A DNA stretch of 64,000 nucleotides from Nocardia otitidiscaviarum NBRC 14405 (lineage in GTDB: Bacteria > Actinomycetota > Actinomycetes > Mycobacteriales > Mycobacteriaceae): assembly GCF_000308635.1 (NCBI RefSeq), contig NZ_BAGD01000053.1, forward strand, positions 1-64,000. Direction: 5' to 3'. Positions 23,775-31,934 of this stretch are shown here, in pieces (the first letter of the stretch is position 1; every line of letters starts with the position of its first letter). The notes beneath the pieces are model-generated. The model was not told the origin of the DNA. It did no database searches and worked only from the letters and a program-made list of their open reading frames with translations. The translations under genes were made by a program, and so were the position numbers.

Positions 23775-25016
23775 TCACGCCACGTGGGTGGCCGCGTCGG
23801 CGGCCGCCGCGGTGGCCGTGCTGCCGCGGGCTCCCGCCAGGATCGCGGGAATCAGCCAGGCCAGCAGGGTCATATCCGCGGAGACCCAGCCGACGGACAT
23901 GCGGTTGTGCACGAAGCCGATGGAGATGCCCGAGGCCGGATCCGCCCAGCCGCCGGAGCCGAACGCGCCGAGGTGGCCGTATCCGCGCGGGGCCCGCGGG
24001 GACGGGAAGATGTGGTAGCCGAGATGCCAACACGGCACGATGAGGGTGCGATCCGGCTGGATGGTCTGCACGATCTCCAGGGTGCGCACGGTGTCGGGCG
24101 ACAGGTAGCGCTGTCCGTCGACCATGCCGTCGCAGGCGAGGGCGCTGTACATCTTGGCGAGCCCGTCGGCGGTGCAGACGGCATTGCCCGCGGGCAGCTG
24201 CGTGGTCAGAATCGGCGGCTCATCGCCCGCGAACGCGGCTTCCAGACCCGGGAAGTAGATCGACCGCAGCGGGGCGCGGAAGGGACCGGGCAGGCGGGCG
24301 GCCAGGCTGACGGTGGGGCGCGCATATGCGCTCTCGCACAGCGCTTTCGCCGAGCCGACCAGATCCGCGGTGACGGTGGGCGCGTCGGCGGGCGGTCGGC
24401 CGAGGTGGATGCCGTCCACGCCGAGCGGCTCGGCGACCTCGGTGCGGTACAGCTCCGCCATGGACAGGCCCGTGACGGCGCGGGCAACTCCGGCCAGCAT
24501 CCAGCCCTGGGTGAGCGCGTGGTAGATCGGCTTGCCGCGCAAGCGATCCGGGGCGGCCGCGGCCAGCCGCCGTTCCATGAGTTCGTGGTCGAGGATCTCC
24601 TCCCAGGTGTTCGCCGGGAGTGCGGACAGTCCGGACCGGTGTGTCATCACGTCACGAATGGTGATGTCGCCCTTGCCGTTCGCGCCGAACTCGGGCCAGT
24701 ACTCGGCGATCGGGGTGTGATAGTCGATGAGCCCTCGATCGGCCAGTCGGTGCATGACGGTGGCGGTGACGCCCTTCGACGCCGAGTACACCATCGCGCC
24801 GGTGTCGCGGGTCCACGGTGTCCCCGCGGCGTCGGCCGAACCCGCCCAGATGTTCAGCACCGGCGCACCGCGGTGGTACACGGCGAGCCCCGCGCCGTTG
24901 CCTCGCTTGCCCGCGAACATTCGTGCGAAAAGCCTTGCGGCGGAGGCATACCCGGCAGCGGCGCGGCCTTCGACTCCGGCGGGGAGTTCGACCTCGGATC
25001 GGAGATGTGCGTCCAT
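23775..25016 (-). CDS. Beta-lactamase-fold esterase (EstB/LpqK type)
   Basis: The 413-residue protein has the class C serine active site: S78-A-S-K81, a Tyr in the IYHALTQGW segment (about 165), and a C-terminal GYGHLGAFGSGGW in place of KTG. EstB-type enzymes hydrolyse short esters and show little beta-lactamase activity. No signal peptide is visible. It converges with the lipase gene and shares no promoter with it. The start is ATG 25016. Confidence 0.8.
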   Translation of the reverse strand: MDAHLRSEVELPAGVEGRAAAGYASAARLFARMFAGKRGNGAGLAVYHRGAPVLNIWAGSADAAGTPWTRDTGAMVYSASKGVTATVMHRLADRGLIDYHTPIAEYWPEFGANGKGDITIRDVMTHRSGLSALPANTWEEILDHELMERRLAAAAPDRLRGKPIYHALTQGWMLAGVARAVTGLSMAELYRTEVAEPLGVDGIHLGRPPADAPTVTADLVGSAKALCESAYARPTVSLAARLPGPFRAPLRSIYFPGLEAAFAGDEPPILTTQLPAGNAVCTADGLAKMYSALACDGMVDGQRYLSPDTVRTLEIVQTIQPDRTLIVPCWHLGYHIFPSPRAPRGYGHLGAFGSGGWADPASGISIGFVHNRMSVGWVSADMTLLAWLIPAILAGARGSTATAAAADAATHVA

Positions 25017-25103
25017 GTGTCAACGGTAGCGGCAAGACCACACGGTGGACAAGGATTGTCTGAGACAGTTATCGTCTCGAGCTCTACGCCCGGAACCGCG
25101 CGA

Positions 25104-25643
25104 TCAGGCGAGCGTGCGTCCGGTCGCGGCGAGTGTCTCGTCCAGAATGCGCACGGCCTTCGGTCCGACGCCGTGCAGAGCCGACAGTTCGGCGCGGCCC
25201 ATGGCCGCGACCTGATCAAGGGTGGTGACCCCCGCCGAGACCAGTGCTCGGGTAGCCGGCCCGCCGATGGCCTTCGGAAGATCTCCCACCGTGCCGGGGG
25301 TGGCCCGATCCGCCTCGGCGGCTCGGGCGGCCAGCCGCGTCGGCGCGGCCGACAGCCAGGCTCGGCGCACCCAGTGGTTGAGCTGCTGGCCATTGATGTC
25401 GGCCAGCCGAATTCGGACGCCCACCGGTGTGGCGGCCCGGACCCACCGCTCGGCGGTGGGGTGCGCGGCCAGTACCTCCTCGGTGTCGGACGGGGTCAAC
25501 AAGAGTTCCGCCAGTCCATCGGCGGTTGCTATGGCGAACCGTGTGTCGTCGACGGCGAATGCGATCGCTCGCGCACCGGCGTCCTGCTCGACGGTTTCGG
25601 GGAGCGACAATGCGGTCTTGCGGAGCTGCGCGCGAGAGGTCAT
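25104..25643 (-). CDS. MmcQ/YjbR-like protein with C-terminal helix-hairpin-helix
   Basis: The 179-residue protein starts with an MmcQ/YjbR-like domain (ALSLPETVEQ near the start, AFAVDDTRFAIATADG, VRIRLADINGQQLNHWVRRA). A helix-hairpin-helix DNA-binding motif ends it (SALHGVGPKAVRILDETLAA). YjbR proteins have a CyaY-like fold and are suspected to bind DNA. The HhH tail supports nucleic-acid binding. ATG 25643 is chosen; the frame is open 16 codons upstream without domain sense. Confidence 0.7.
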   Translation of the reverse strand: MTSRAQLRKTALSLPETVEQDAGARAIAFAVDDTRFAIATADGLAELLLTPSDTEEVLAAHPTAERWVRAATPVGVRIRLADINGQQLNHWVRRAWLSAAPTRLAARAAEADRATPGTVGDLPKAIGGPATRALVSAGVTTLDQVAAMGRAELSALHGVGPKAVRILDETLAATGRTLA

Positions 25644-25827
25644 GGCTTCACCATGGCATGCGGTGTGCCACCGGACGTGCGGTCGCCACACGGGCAGGTC
25701 GAATCACTGTGACCTGAACCACATTCGGTGCGCCGCGGAATTGCGGTCGGTTAGCGATCCGTAACGTTCCCGTGCCCCGCGACGACGTCTCCGGTGACAT
25801 ACGGCCCGTCCGGGGAGGGCCTTCCGT

Positions 25828-27639
25828 GTGCTCATCGGTACTGGAATGGGGATCAAGGGCATGGCCTTCGGTGATTTCTTCGTGCGGCACCGCACCGCGT
25901 CCGCGGCCGCGGCGCTGACGACATTGGGTGTGGCGGCCGCCGCCGCGGTGATCTGGGCTCCGGAATCGGAGCAGCCCGTGGTGGATACGCAGCTCAGGTC
26001 GTCGGTGACCGAATGCCACGACATGGTGACCATTTCGGTGGCCGGTCGTGGTGACACGCCGAAGGAGGGCACCACCGCGCTGCTGGTGGACGCCAACGGG
26101 AACCCGCTGCCCGCCGCACTGTCGGGTGATCACAAGAGCGAATGGCTCGACCCGGTGGTCAACGCGCCGTCCGATGATGTCGGGCAGGGCTCGTACGCCG
26201 CCGTGTACATCGCGTATCCGGCGAATATGGCCACCTACGAGGACGCCGTCAACACCGGTGTGGCCAATACCGAACAGGTGATGGGCGAGATCTCGGCGGC
26301 CTGCCCGGACACCAAATTCTCCATCGTGGGCTACAGCGAGGGCGCCGACGTGGTGCGCCGCGTCGCCATGAAGATCGGCAACGAGGAGTCCGGCGTCAAT
26401 CCGGACGATGTGCTCGGCGTGGTCATCCTTGCCGACTCCGGCCGGCAGGCGGGTGAGGGCCCGTTCATCGGCGCCGAGGATCCGTTCAGCAATCCCGACG
26501 GCTTCGACCGCAAGTACCAGAACGGCGCCAACCCGATCTCCGGGCAGGGCGCGCTACCGGGAACCAGCGGTGATTTCGGCAAACTCAACGGCAAGATCGC
26601 CTCGTTCTGTTCCGAGGGCGACCTGACCTGCGCCGCACCGCAGAACATCTCGCTGCTGCAACTGGTGGTCAATGTGGGTCGGCAGGTCAATGCCGATCAG
26701 CTCGAACGCGAGGGGCTCACCCCCGCGACCGGACAGGATGTCGCGGTGGTGCTCGGCCGCATCGCCATGACCGCCTTCTCCGATATCGCGTCGCAGCCGA
26801 ACTGGATGGCCAGCGACGAAACCTTCCTGGACGTGCTGCTGCGAGTGTCGGATCCGGCCTACAAGCCGGGTGCGCACCGGGCACCCGCGCAGGCGGAGAA
26901 CGTCGCCGCCGAGGGACTCTCGCCGCTGGCCTATCTGCCGCAGAAGATCTTCAACGAGATCGTCGGTCTGATCGTGACCAACCAGAACACCATCCCGGTG
27001 ATCCTCAGCGATCCGTACAACCTGACGCTCGGCCCCAATGGCAGCGGACACCACTTCGACTACTGGCGCGACGCCAAGCCCGAGGACGGCAAGGAGCTGA
27101 CCTCCGCCGAGTACGCGGCGGCGTGGCTGACCGAACTGGCCAAGAAGGCGCAGGCGGGTGAGCCGGTCGAGCGGAAGGCCGAGCCGCTGCCCGCGGTGCA
27201 GGGGTACACCAACTCGGTGCAGGCGGCGGCGAGCAAGACGACGTCGACGACGACGGCTACGAGTTCCACCACCGGTACGACGGTGTCGAAGAGTGGGGCG
27301 ACGTCATCGACGACGGCTCCGTCCACGACACCGGCCGAGTCGTCCACGACCTCGCCCGAGTCCACCACGACTACGCCGGAGTCGACCACGACTGCGCCCG
27401 AGTCGACCACGACCTCGCCCGAATCGTCTACGACCTCGCCGGAATCGTCCACCACCGCGCCGTCTACGTCGGTCGCGCCGTCGACCACCGCGATCACGTC
27501 GGCCGAGTCGACTACCGCGAACGCGCCGATCGCGAAGGAGTCGGAGGTTCCGACGACCGTGCCGTCGTCCACGACCACCGCGCCGTCGTCGTCCACGACC
27601 ACGACCACGACCACGCCGAGTGTGACGCCGACGCCCTAG
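25828..27639 (+). CDS. Secreted cutinase-family esterase with Ser/Thr-rich tail
   Basis: The 603-residue protein has a signal or anchor helix (about 22-43). The cutinase core has the nucleophile motif GYSEGAD (Ser170), and the cysteines of SVTEC and AACPD probably form the usual disulfide. A late GSGHHFDYW supplies the catalytic His. A roughly 135-residue tail of Thr/Ser/Pro/Glu repeats (ESTTTSPE-like units, 27230-27630) follows. Mycobacterial and nocardial cutinase-like proteins cleave lipid esters in the envelope. The tail probably spans the wall or is O-glycosylated. A GGGAGG site 7 bases upstream supports GTG 25828, although ATGs at 25846 and 25861 exist. Confidence 0.8.
   Translation: MLIGTGMGIKGMAFGDFFVRHRTASAAAALTTLGVAAAAAVIWAPESEQPVVDTQLRSSVTECHDMVTISVAGRGDTPKEGTTALLVDANGNPLPAALSGDHKSEWLDPVVNAPSDDVGQGSYAAVYIAYPANMATYEDAVNTGVANTEQVMGEISAACPDTKFSIVGYSEGADVVRRVAMKIGNEESGVNPDDVLGVVILADSGRQAGEGPFIGAEDPFSNPDGFDRKYQNGANPISGQGALPGTSGDFGKLNGKIASFCSEGDLTCAAPQNISLLQLVVNVGRQVNADQLEREGLTPATGQDVAVVLGRIAMTAFSDIASQPNWMASDETFLDVLLRVSDPAYKPGAHRAPAQAENVAAEGLSPLAYLPQKIFNEIVGLIVTNQNTIPVILSDPYNLTLGPNGSGHHFDYWRDAKPEDGKELTSAEYAAAWLTELAKKAQAGEPVERKAEPLPAVQGYTNSVQAAASKTTSTTTATSSTTGTTVSKSGATSSTTAPSTTPAESSTTSPESTTTTPESTTTAPESTTTSPESSTTSPESSTTAPSTSVAPSTTAITSAESTTANAPIAKESEVPTTVPSSTTTAPSSSTTTTTTTPSVTPTP
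27230..27630 (+). repeat. Low-complexity Ser/Thr/Pro/Glu-coding repeat
   Basis: Within the cutinase gene, degenerate tandem units encoding S-P-E-S-T-T-T and A-P-E-S-T-T-T recur (densest at 27330-27470), followed by Thr runs. Such tracts expand and contract easily and vary in length between strains. Confidence 0.8.
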
Positions 27640-27656
27640 GTCTCGCGGTTCTGGTT

Positions 27657-27690
27657 ATCGAAACCCGGTGCTCGTGCACCGGGTTTCGAT
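27657..27690 (+). terminator. Perfect 15-bp hairpin after the cutinase gene
   Basis: ATCGAAACCCGGTGC / GCACCGGGTTTCGAT with loop TCGT starts 18 bp after the cutinase stop. Confidence 0.85.
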
Positions 27691-27717
27691 TGTGTGCGGA
27701 CGGGCACGTCTGTGGTG

Positions 27718-28590
27718 ATGAACGCATGGTGGACCCGATCGCCGATCGACACGGTGAGCAGCTGGGTGCGCGGGCTGGTGCCGGACGCCGACCTCGGCGA
27801 CCGCGACCCCGAGTTCATCTCGCGCACGGTCGATCTCGGCTGGCGGCTGGTGCGGGTGTATTTCCGGGCGGAGGTGCGCGGCATCGAGCGGGTACCCGCG
27901 ACCGGGCCGGTGCTGTTGGTGGGCAATCACACCGGCGGCATCACCGCACCGGAGGTGCCGATCACGGCGCTGGCGTTCTTCCGGCACTTCGGAGCGGAGC
28001 GGCCGTTCTATCAGCTGGCCCACGACCTGCTGGTCACCCTGCCCGGCGTGGGTGACGTCGCGCGCAGGTACGGAACCCTCGCGGCCGCACCGGACAACGC
28101 GCGCGCGGCATTGCGGACGGGCGCGGCGGTGCTGGTGTATCCCGGCGGCGACTGGGAGGTGATGCGGCCCACTGCGGAGTCGGACCGCATCGACTTCGCG
28201 GGCCGCACGGGTTTCGTGCGGCTGGCGCTCGAGGAAGGGGTGCCGATCGTTCCGGTGGTGACCATCGGCGGTCAGGAGACCCTGTTCATCCTCACCCGCG
28301 GCGACCGCATCGCCCGCTTCCTGCGGCTGGACCGGTTGCTGCGGGTGAAGGTGTTCCCGATCTCGCTCGCGCTGCCGTGGGGCGTCAATATCAGCGACGC
28401 CCTCGGGCACATCCCGCTGCCCGCCAAGATCGTGGTGGATTTCCGCGAACCCATCGACCTGCCGGACGAACTCGCGAAGGGCGGCCACGAGGCCGACGAC
28501 CTGGACGCCGCCTACGACATCGTCACCGGCGTCATGCAGCGCGAACTCTCCGCGCTCGCCGACGAGCGGGAGCTGCCCGTGCTGGGCTGA
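27718..28590 (+). CDS. PlsC-like acyltransferase
   Basis: The 290-residue protein carries the lysophospholipid acyltransferase pattern: GNHTGG (catalytic His; the usual HX4D Asp is not in place, as in several actinobacterial relatives) and a VYPGGDWEV block. GVPIVPVVTIGG follows, and the C-terminus has FREPIDLP. It probably transfers an acyl chain to a glycerolipid or related acceptor at the membrane. ATG 27718 is preferred over GTG 27694, which almost touches the preceding terminator. A MarR-family regulator gene follows 47 bp downstream. Confidence 0.7.
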   Translation: MNAWWTRSPIDTVSSWVRGLVPDADLGDRDPEFISRTVDLGWRLVRVYFRAEVRGIERVPATGPVLLVGNHTGGITAPEVPITALAFFRHFGAERPFYQLAHDLLVTLPGVGDVARRYGTLAAAPDNARAALRTGAAVLVYPGGDWEVMRPTAESDRIDFAGRTGFVRLALEEGVPIVPVVTIGGQETLFILTRGDRIARFLRLDRLLRVKVFPISLALPWGVNISDALGHIPLPAKIVVDFREPIDLPDELAKGGHEADDLDAAYDIVTGVMQRELSALADERELPVLG

Positions 28591-28596
28591 CGGACA

Positions 28597-28627
28597 TTAG
28601 TTTGTGCATTAACTATTAGCGCGTTAA
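28597..28627. promoter_or_regulatory. AT-rich overlapping inverted repeats, candidate OhrR-like operator
   Basis: Two interleaved palindromes, TAGTT(8)AACTA at 28598-28615 and TTAAC(9)GTTAA at 28609-28627, sit directly before the GTG of the MarR/OhrR-like gene. They stand out as AT-rich in a GC-rich region. MarR proteins typically bind such sites to autoregulate. Confidence 0.5.
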
Positions 28628-28637
28628 GCTCACGACC

Positions 28638-29111
28638 GTGAGTGGACGCGACGCACCGGACGATCCCCTGCGCCTCGATCGGCAGGTGTGTTTCGCGCTG
28701 GCGGTCGCCAACCGCTCCGTGCTCGCGGTGTACCGGCCGCTGCTGGAACCGCTGGGGCTCACCCACCCGCAGTATCTGGTGATGCTGGCGCTGTGGGGTG
28801 AGTCGCCGATGTCGGTGAAGGCCATCGCCGAGGCCATCGAACTGGATTCGGCCACTCTCTCGCCGCTGCTGAAACGGCTCGAGACGGCCGGATTGATCAC
28901 CCGCCGCCGCGATCGCCGCGACGAGCGGACGCTGTTGGTCGACCTGACCGAGCGGGGGCGGGCCATGCGGCGCGAGGCGGAGCGGATTCCGCCCGCCGTG
29001 GTGGAGCGACTGGGGGTGAGCCTGGCGGATCTCGAACAGTTGCGCGACGTGCTCACCCGCGTGAACAAGGCCGCGCGGCGAGCGGCACCGATGCACAGGG
29101 AGAACATGTGA
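28638..29111 (+). CDS. MarR-family regulator of OhrR type
   Basis: The 157-residue protein has the OhrR N-terminus RLDRQVCFALAVANR with the reactive cysteine (Cys18; Cys15 in B. subtilis OhrR). The winged helix includes LTHPQYLVMLALW, MSVKAIAEAIELDSATLSPL and ITRRRDRRDERTLLVDLT. OhrR proteins sense organic peroxides and usually repress ohr, but no ohr gene is next to it here. The only downstream partner is a four-base-overlapping DUF5313 membrane protein gene. The start is GTG 28638. Confidence 0.85.
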   Translation: MSGRDAPDDPLRLDRQVCFALAVANRSVLAVYRPLLEPLGLTHPQYLVMLALWGESPMSVKAIAEAIELDSATLSPLLKRLETAGLITRRRDRRDERTLLVDLTERGRAMRREAERIPPAVVERLGVSLADLEQLRDVLTRVNKAARRAAPMHRENM

Positions 29112-29485
29112 GCGCCAGTAAGCCGAATCTCGTTCAACGCGTGCGCTATATCTGCGGTGCGACGCTGCCGCCCGATATGCGGGACTGGGTGCTCGCGGAT
29201 CTGACCGGCCCGGGGGCGGCGCGCCGCTATCTGCTGCGCTTCCTGATTCCGGTGCTGCCGGTGCTCTGCCTGTTCCTGCTGGTGCCGGGACCGCTGTGGG
29301 TCGGCCTGTCCATGATGGCGCTGCTGTATCTGCCGCTGGTGTACTTCACCATCGCGCTCATGTACGTGTACCGCCGCCACCGGCTGCTCAAGCACGGCCT
29401 GGACCCGGAGCTCGCCGATATCGGCGAACGCCAGCGCCAGGCCGCCGAGCGCGCGGCCTACGAGGCACGACACGGGCGCGGCTGA
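29108..29485 (+). CDS. DUF5313-family membrane protein
   Basis: The 125-residue protein has an N-terminal RVRYICGATLPPDMRDWV block, then two transmembrane helices (about 45-62 and 64-85), and a charged, helical C-terminus (IGERQRQAAERAAYEARHG). This matches DUF5313 proteins of mycobacteria and Nocardia, whose function is unknown. Its GTG overlaps the OhrR stop (GTGA), so the two are coupled and it is probably controlled by the regulator. Confidence 0.75.
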   Translation: MSASKPNLVQRVRYICGATLPPDMRDWVLADLTGPGAARRYLLRFLIPVLPVLCLFLLVPGPLWVGLSMMALLYLPLVYFTIALMYVYRRHRLLKHGLDPELADIGERQRQAAERAAYEARHGRG

Positions 29486-29495
29486 CCCGCGCGGC

Positions 29496-30311
29496 CTACT
29501 CCGGCAGTCCGAACACCCGTCGGGCATTGCCGGACAGGAACAGCTCCCGGGCCTCCGTGTCGAGGCCGAGGTCGTCGAGCCCGGCCAGGGCGTGCTCGGG
29601 GGTGATCATCGGGAAGTTGGTCCCGAACAGCACCTTCCGGCGGCCGTGGCCGCGCAGGTACCGCACCAGCTCCTCGGGGTAGCGGTGCACCGTGTAGGCA
29701 GAGGTGTCGATGTACACGTTCGGATACTTGGTGGCCAGCGCGATCATCTCGGTGGTCCACGGATAGCCGATATGCCCGCCCACGATGGTGAGTTCGGGAA
29801 ACTCCAGCGCCACATCGTCGAGATAGGGGATGGGACGGCCGGTTTCGGAGGCGCGCAGCGGGCCGGTGTGCCCGACCTGTGTGCAGAACGGAATGCCCAG
29901 CTCCACACAGGTGGCGTAGAGCGGATAGTAGCGACGGTCGTTGGGCGGCAGCCCCCACAGCCACGGCACCACGCGCAGCGCCCGCAGGCCCAGTTCGGTG
30001 ACCGCCCGGCGCAGCTCCCGCACCGCCGCCATGGGCCGCCGCAGATCCACCGACGCGACGCCGATCAGCCGCCCCTGCGACGCCGCCGCGAACTCGGCCA
30101 CCTCGTCATTGGAGACGAGTACGCCCTCCGGTGCGTACCAGGCGCTGATCAGGGCGACATCCACGCTACCGGCCGCCATGGCGGCCACGGTCGCCGAGAC
30201 CGGCAGCGGTTCGGTCGGCAGTGGTGCGCCCCAGCGCCGCAGTGAATCGAACATGTCGTGCTGGATGAGTCGTGGTGTGGGGTGCTGCGCCCACACGTCG
30301 ATGATCGCCAC
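29496..30311 (-). CDS. Amidohydrolase-2 family protein
   Basis: The 271-residue TIM-barrel protein has the amidohydrolase-related pattern: an early IIDVWAQH, PFCTQVGHTG in the middle, IVGGHIGYPW and a C-terminal VLFGTNFPMITPE, with a final GNARRVFGL. The first metal motif is DVWAQH, where typical members have DxHxH, so metal binding may differ. Members include decarboxylases and hydrolases of aromatic acids; the substrate cannot be told. AGGAG 7 bases upstream favours GTG 30311 over ATG 30332. It converges on the DUF5313 gene. Confidence 0.7.
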   Translation of the reverse strand: MAIIDVWAQHPTPRLIQHDMFDSLRRWGAPLPTEPLPVSATVAAMAAGSVDVALISAWYAPEGVLVSNDEVAEFAAASQGRLIGVASVDLRRPMAAVRELRRAVTELGLRALRVVPWLWGLPPNDRRYYPLYATCVELGIPFCTQVGHTGPLRASETGRPIPYLDDVALEFPELTIVGGHIGYPWTTEMIALATKYPNVYIDTSAYTVHRYPEELVRYLRGHGRRKVLFGTNFPMITPEHALAGLDDLGLDTEARELFLSGNARRVFGLPE

Positions 30312-30454
30312 CGTGGTTCTCCTCGTCTTCATCTCCAGTTGTGTCCCCCGGCTACCGTCGCATGCCGTGGAGTTCACCGCCCGGTGATCCGGCCGCGCCG
30401 TCCAGGTAGGGTTTGCCTCGCATTCACACCTGTCGAACGGAAAGAGGCTCTTTC

Positions 30455-31897
30455 ATGGCGACCTCGGAAGCGCGTGCCCAGATCGGTGTCACCGGCCTGG
30501 CGGTCATGGGCAGCAATATCGCCCGCAACTTCGCGCGCAACGGCTACACCGTTGCCCTGCACAACCGCAGTGTCGCCAAGACCGACGCCCTGCTCGCCGC
30601 GCACGGTGACGAGGGCGATTTCGTGCGCACCGAGACCATCACCGAGTTCGTGGCCGCGCTCGAGCGCCCGCGCCGGGTGCTGATCATGGTCAAGGCCGGT
30701 GACGCCACCGACGCCGTGATCGCCGAACTCGCCGACGCCATGGAACCCGGCGACATCATCATCGACGGCGGCAACGCGCTCTACACCGACACCATCCGCC
30801 GCGAGAAGGCGATGGCCGCGCGCGGGCTCAACTTCGTCGGCGCGGGCATCTCCGGCGGTGAGGAGGGCGCGCTCAACGGCCCGGCGATCATGCCCGGCGG
30901 TCCGAAGGAGTCCTACGAATCCCTCGGCCCCATGCTGGAGTCCATCGCCGCGCAGGTCGACGGCACCCCGTGCTGCACCCACATCGGCCCCGACGGCTCC
31001 GGGCACTTCGTGAAGATGGTGCACAACGGCATCGAGTACGCCGATATGCAGCTCATCGGCGAGGCCTACCACCTGTTCCGCGACGCCCTCGGCTTCGACG
31101 CCAAGCAGATCGCCGACGTGTTCACCGACTGGAACTCCGGTGATCTGGAGTCCTACCTGGTCGAGATCACCGCCGAGGTACTGAACCAGGTCGACGCCAC
31201 CACCGGCAAGCCCCTGGTCGATGTGATCGTCGATGCCGCCGAGCAGAAGGGCACCGGCCGCTGGACGGTCAAGTCCGCGCTCGATCTCGGCATCCCGGTC
31301 ACCGGGATCGCCGAGGCGGTGTTCGCCCGCGCGCTGTCGGGGTCGCGTGCCCAGCGCAAGGCCGCGGTCGGGCTGGCCGCGGGCACCCTGGCCGAGCGGC
31401 CCACCGATACCGCGCGGTTCACCGAGGACATCCGCCAGGCCCTCTACGCCTCCAAGATCGTCGCCTACGCCCAGGGCTTCGACCAGATCGCGGCCGGGTC
31501 CGCCGAGTACGACTGGAATCTCAACCCCGGGGACATGGCCACCATCTGGCGCGGCGGCTGCATCATCCGTGCGCGGTTCCTCAACCGGATCAAGGAAGCA
31601 TACGAGGCGAATCCGGAACTGCCGAGCCTGATCCTGGACCCCTACTTCCGCGCGGCCATCGAAACCGCCATCGATTCCTGGCGACGGGTGGTGTCCACGG
31701 CCACCCTGCTCGGCATCCCGGTCCCGGCGTTCGCGTCCTCGCTGTCCTACTACGACGCCCTGCGCGCCGAACGCCTCCCCGCCGCCCTCACCCAGGGACA
31801 GCGCGACTTCTTCGGCGCACACACCTACGAACGCGTCGACGCCGAGGGCAAGTTCCACACCCTCTGGAGCGGAGACCGCAGCGAAGTGCGGGCGTGA
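30455..31897 (+). CDS. gnd: 6-phosphogluconate dehydrogenase, decarboxylating
   Basis: The 480-residue enzyme has an N-terminal NADP fold (GLAVMGSNIARNFARNGY) and then IIDGGNALYTDT. The substrate motif GISGGEEGALNGPAIMPGG follows, and GSGHFVKMVHNGIEY contains the catalytic Lys. The helical C-terminus has GGCIIRARFL. It oxidises and decarboxylates 6-phosphogluconate to ribulose-5-phosphate in the pentose phosphate pathway, making NADPH. The length is that of the long homodimeric form. ATG 30455 follows an AGAGG site. Confidence 0.95.
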   Translation: MATSEARAQIGVTGLAVMGSNIARNFARNGYTVALHNRSVAKTDALLAAHGDEGDFVRTETITEFVAALERPRRVLIMVKAGDATDAVIAELADAMEPGDIIIDGGNALYTDTIRREKAMAARGLNFVGAGISGGEEGALNGPAIMPGGPKESYESLGPMLESIAAQVDGTPCCTHIGPDGSGHFVKMVHNGIEYADMQLIGEAYHLFRDALGFDAKQIADVFTDWNSGDLESYLVEITAEVLNQVDATTGKPLVDVIVDAAEQKGTGRWTVKSALDLGIPVTGIAEAVFARALSGSRAQRKAAVGLAAGTLAERPTDTARFTEDIRQALYASKIVAYAQGFDQIAAGSAEYDWNLNPGDMATIWRGGCIIRARFLNRIKEAYEANPELPSLILDPYFRAAIETAIDSWRRVVSTATLLGIPVPAFASSLSYYDALRAERLPAALTQGQRDFFGAHTYERVDAEGKFHTLWSGDRSEVRA

Positions 31898-31900
31898 AGC

Positions 31901-31934
31901 GAGGCGGCCGCGGGCGCGCCGCCCGCGGTCGCTC
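31901..31934. terminator. GC-rich hairpin between convergent genes
   Basis: The core 9-bp stem CCGCGGGCG / CGCCCGCGG with a 3-base loop is extended by partly paired arms. It separates gnd from the convergent RelA/SpoT-like gene and runs into the latter's stop region. Confidence 0.5.

Noticed and set aside
27060..27614. Val/Asp-rich minus-strand frame over the cutinase tail
   Set aside because: Antisense of the Ser/Thr-rich repeat; low complexity only.
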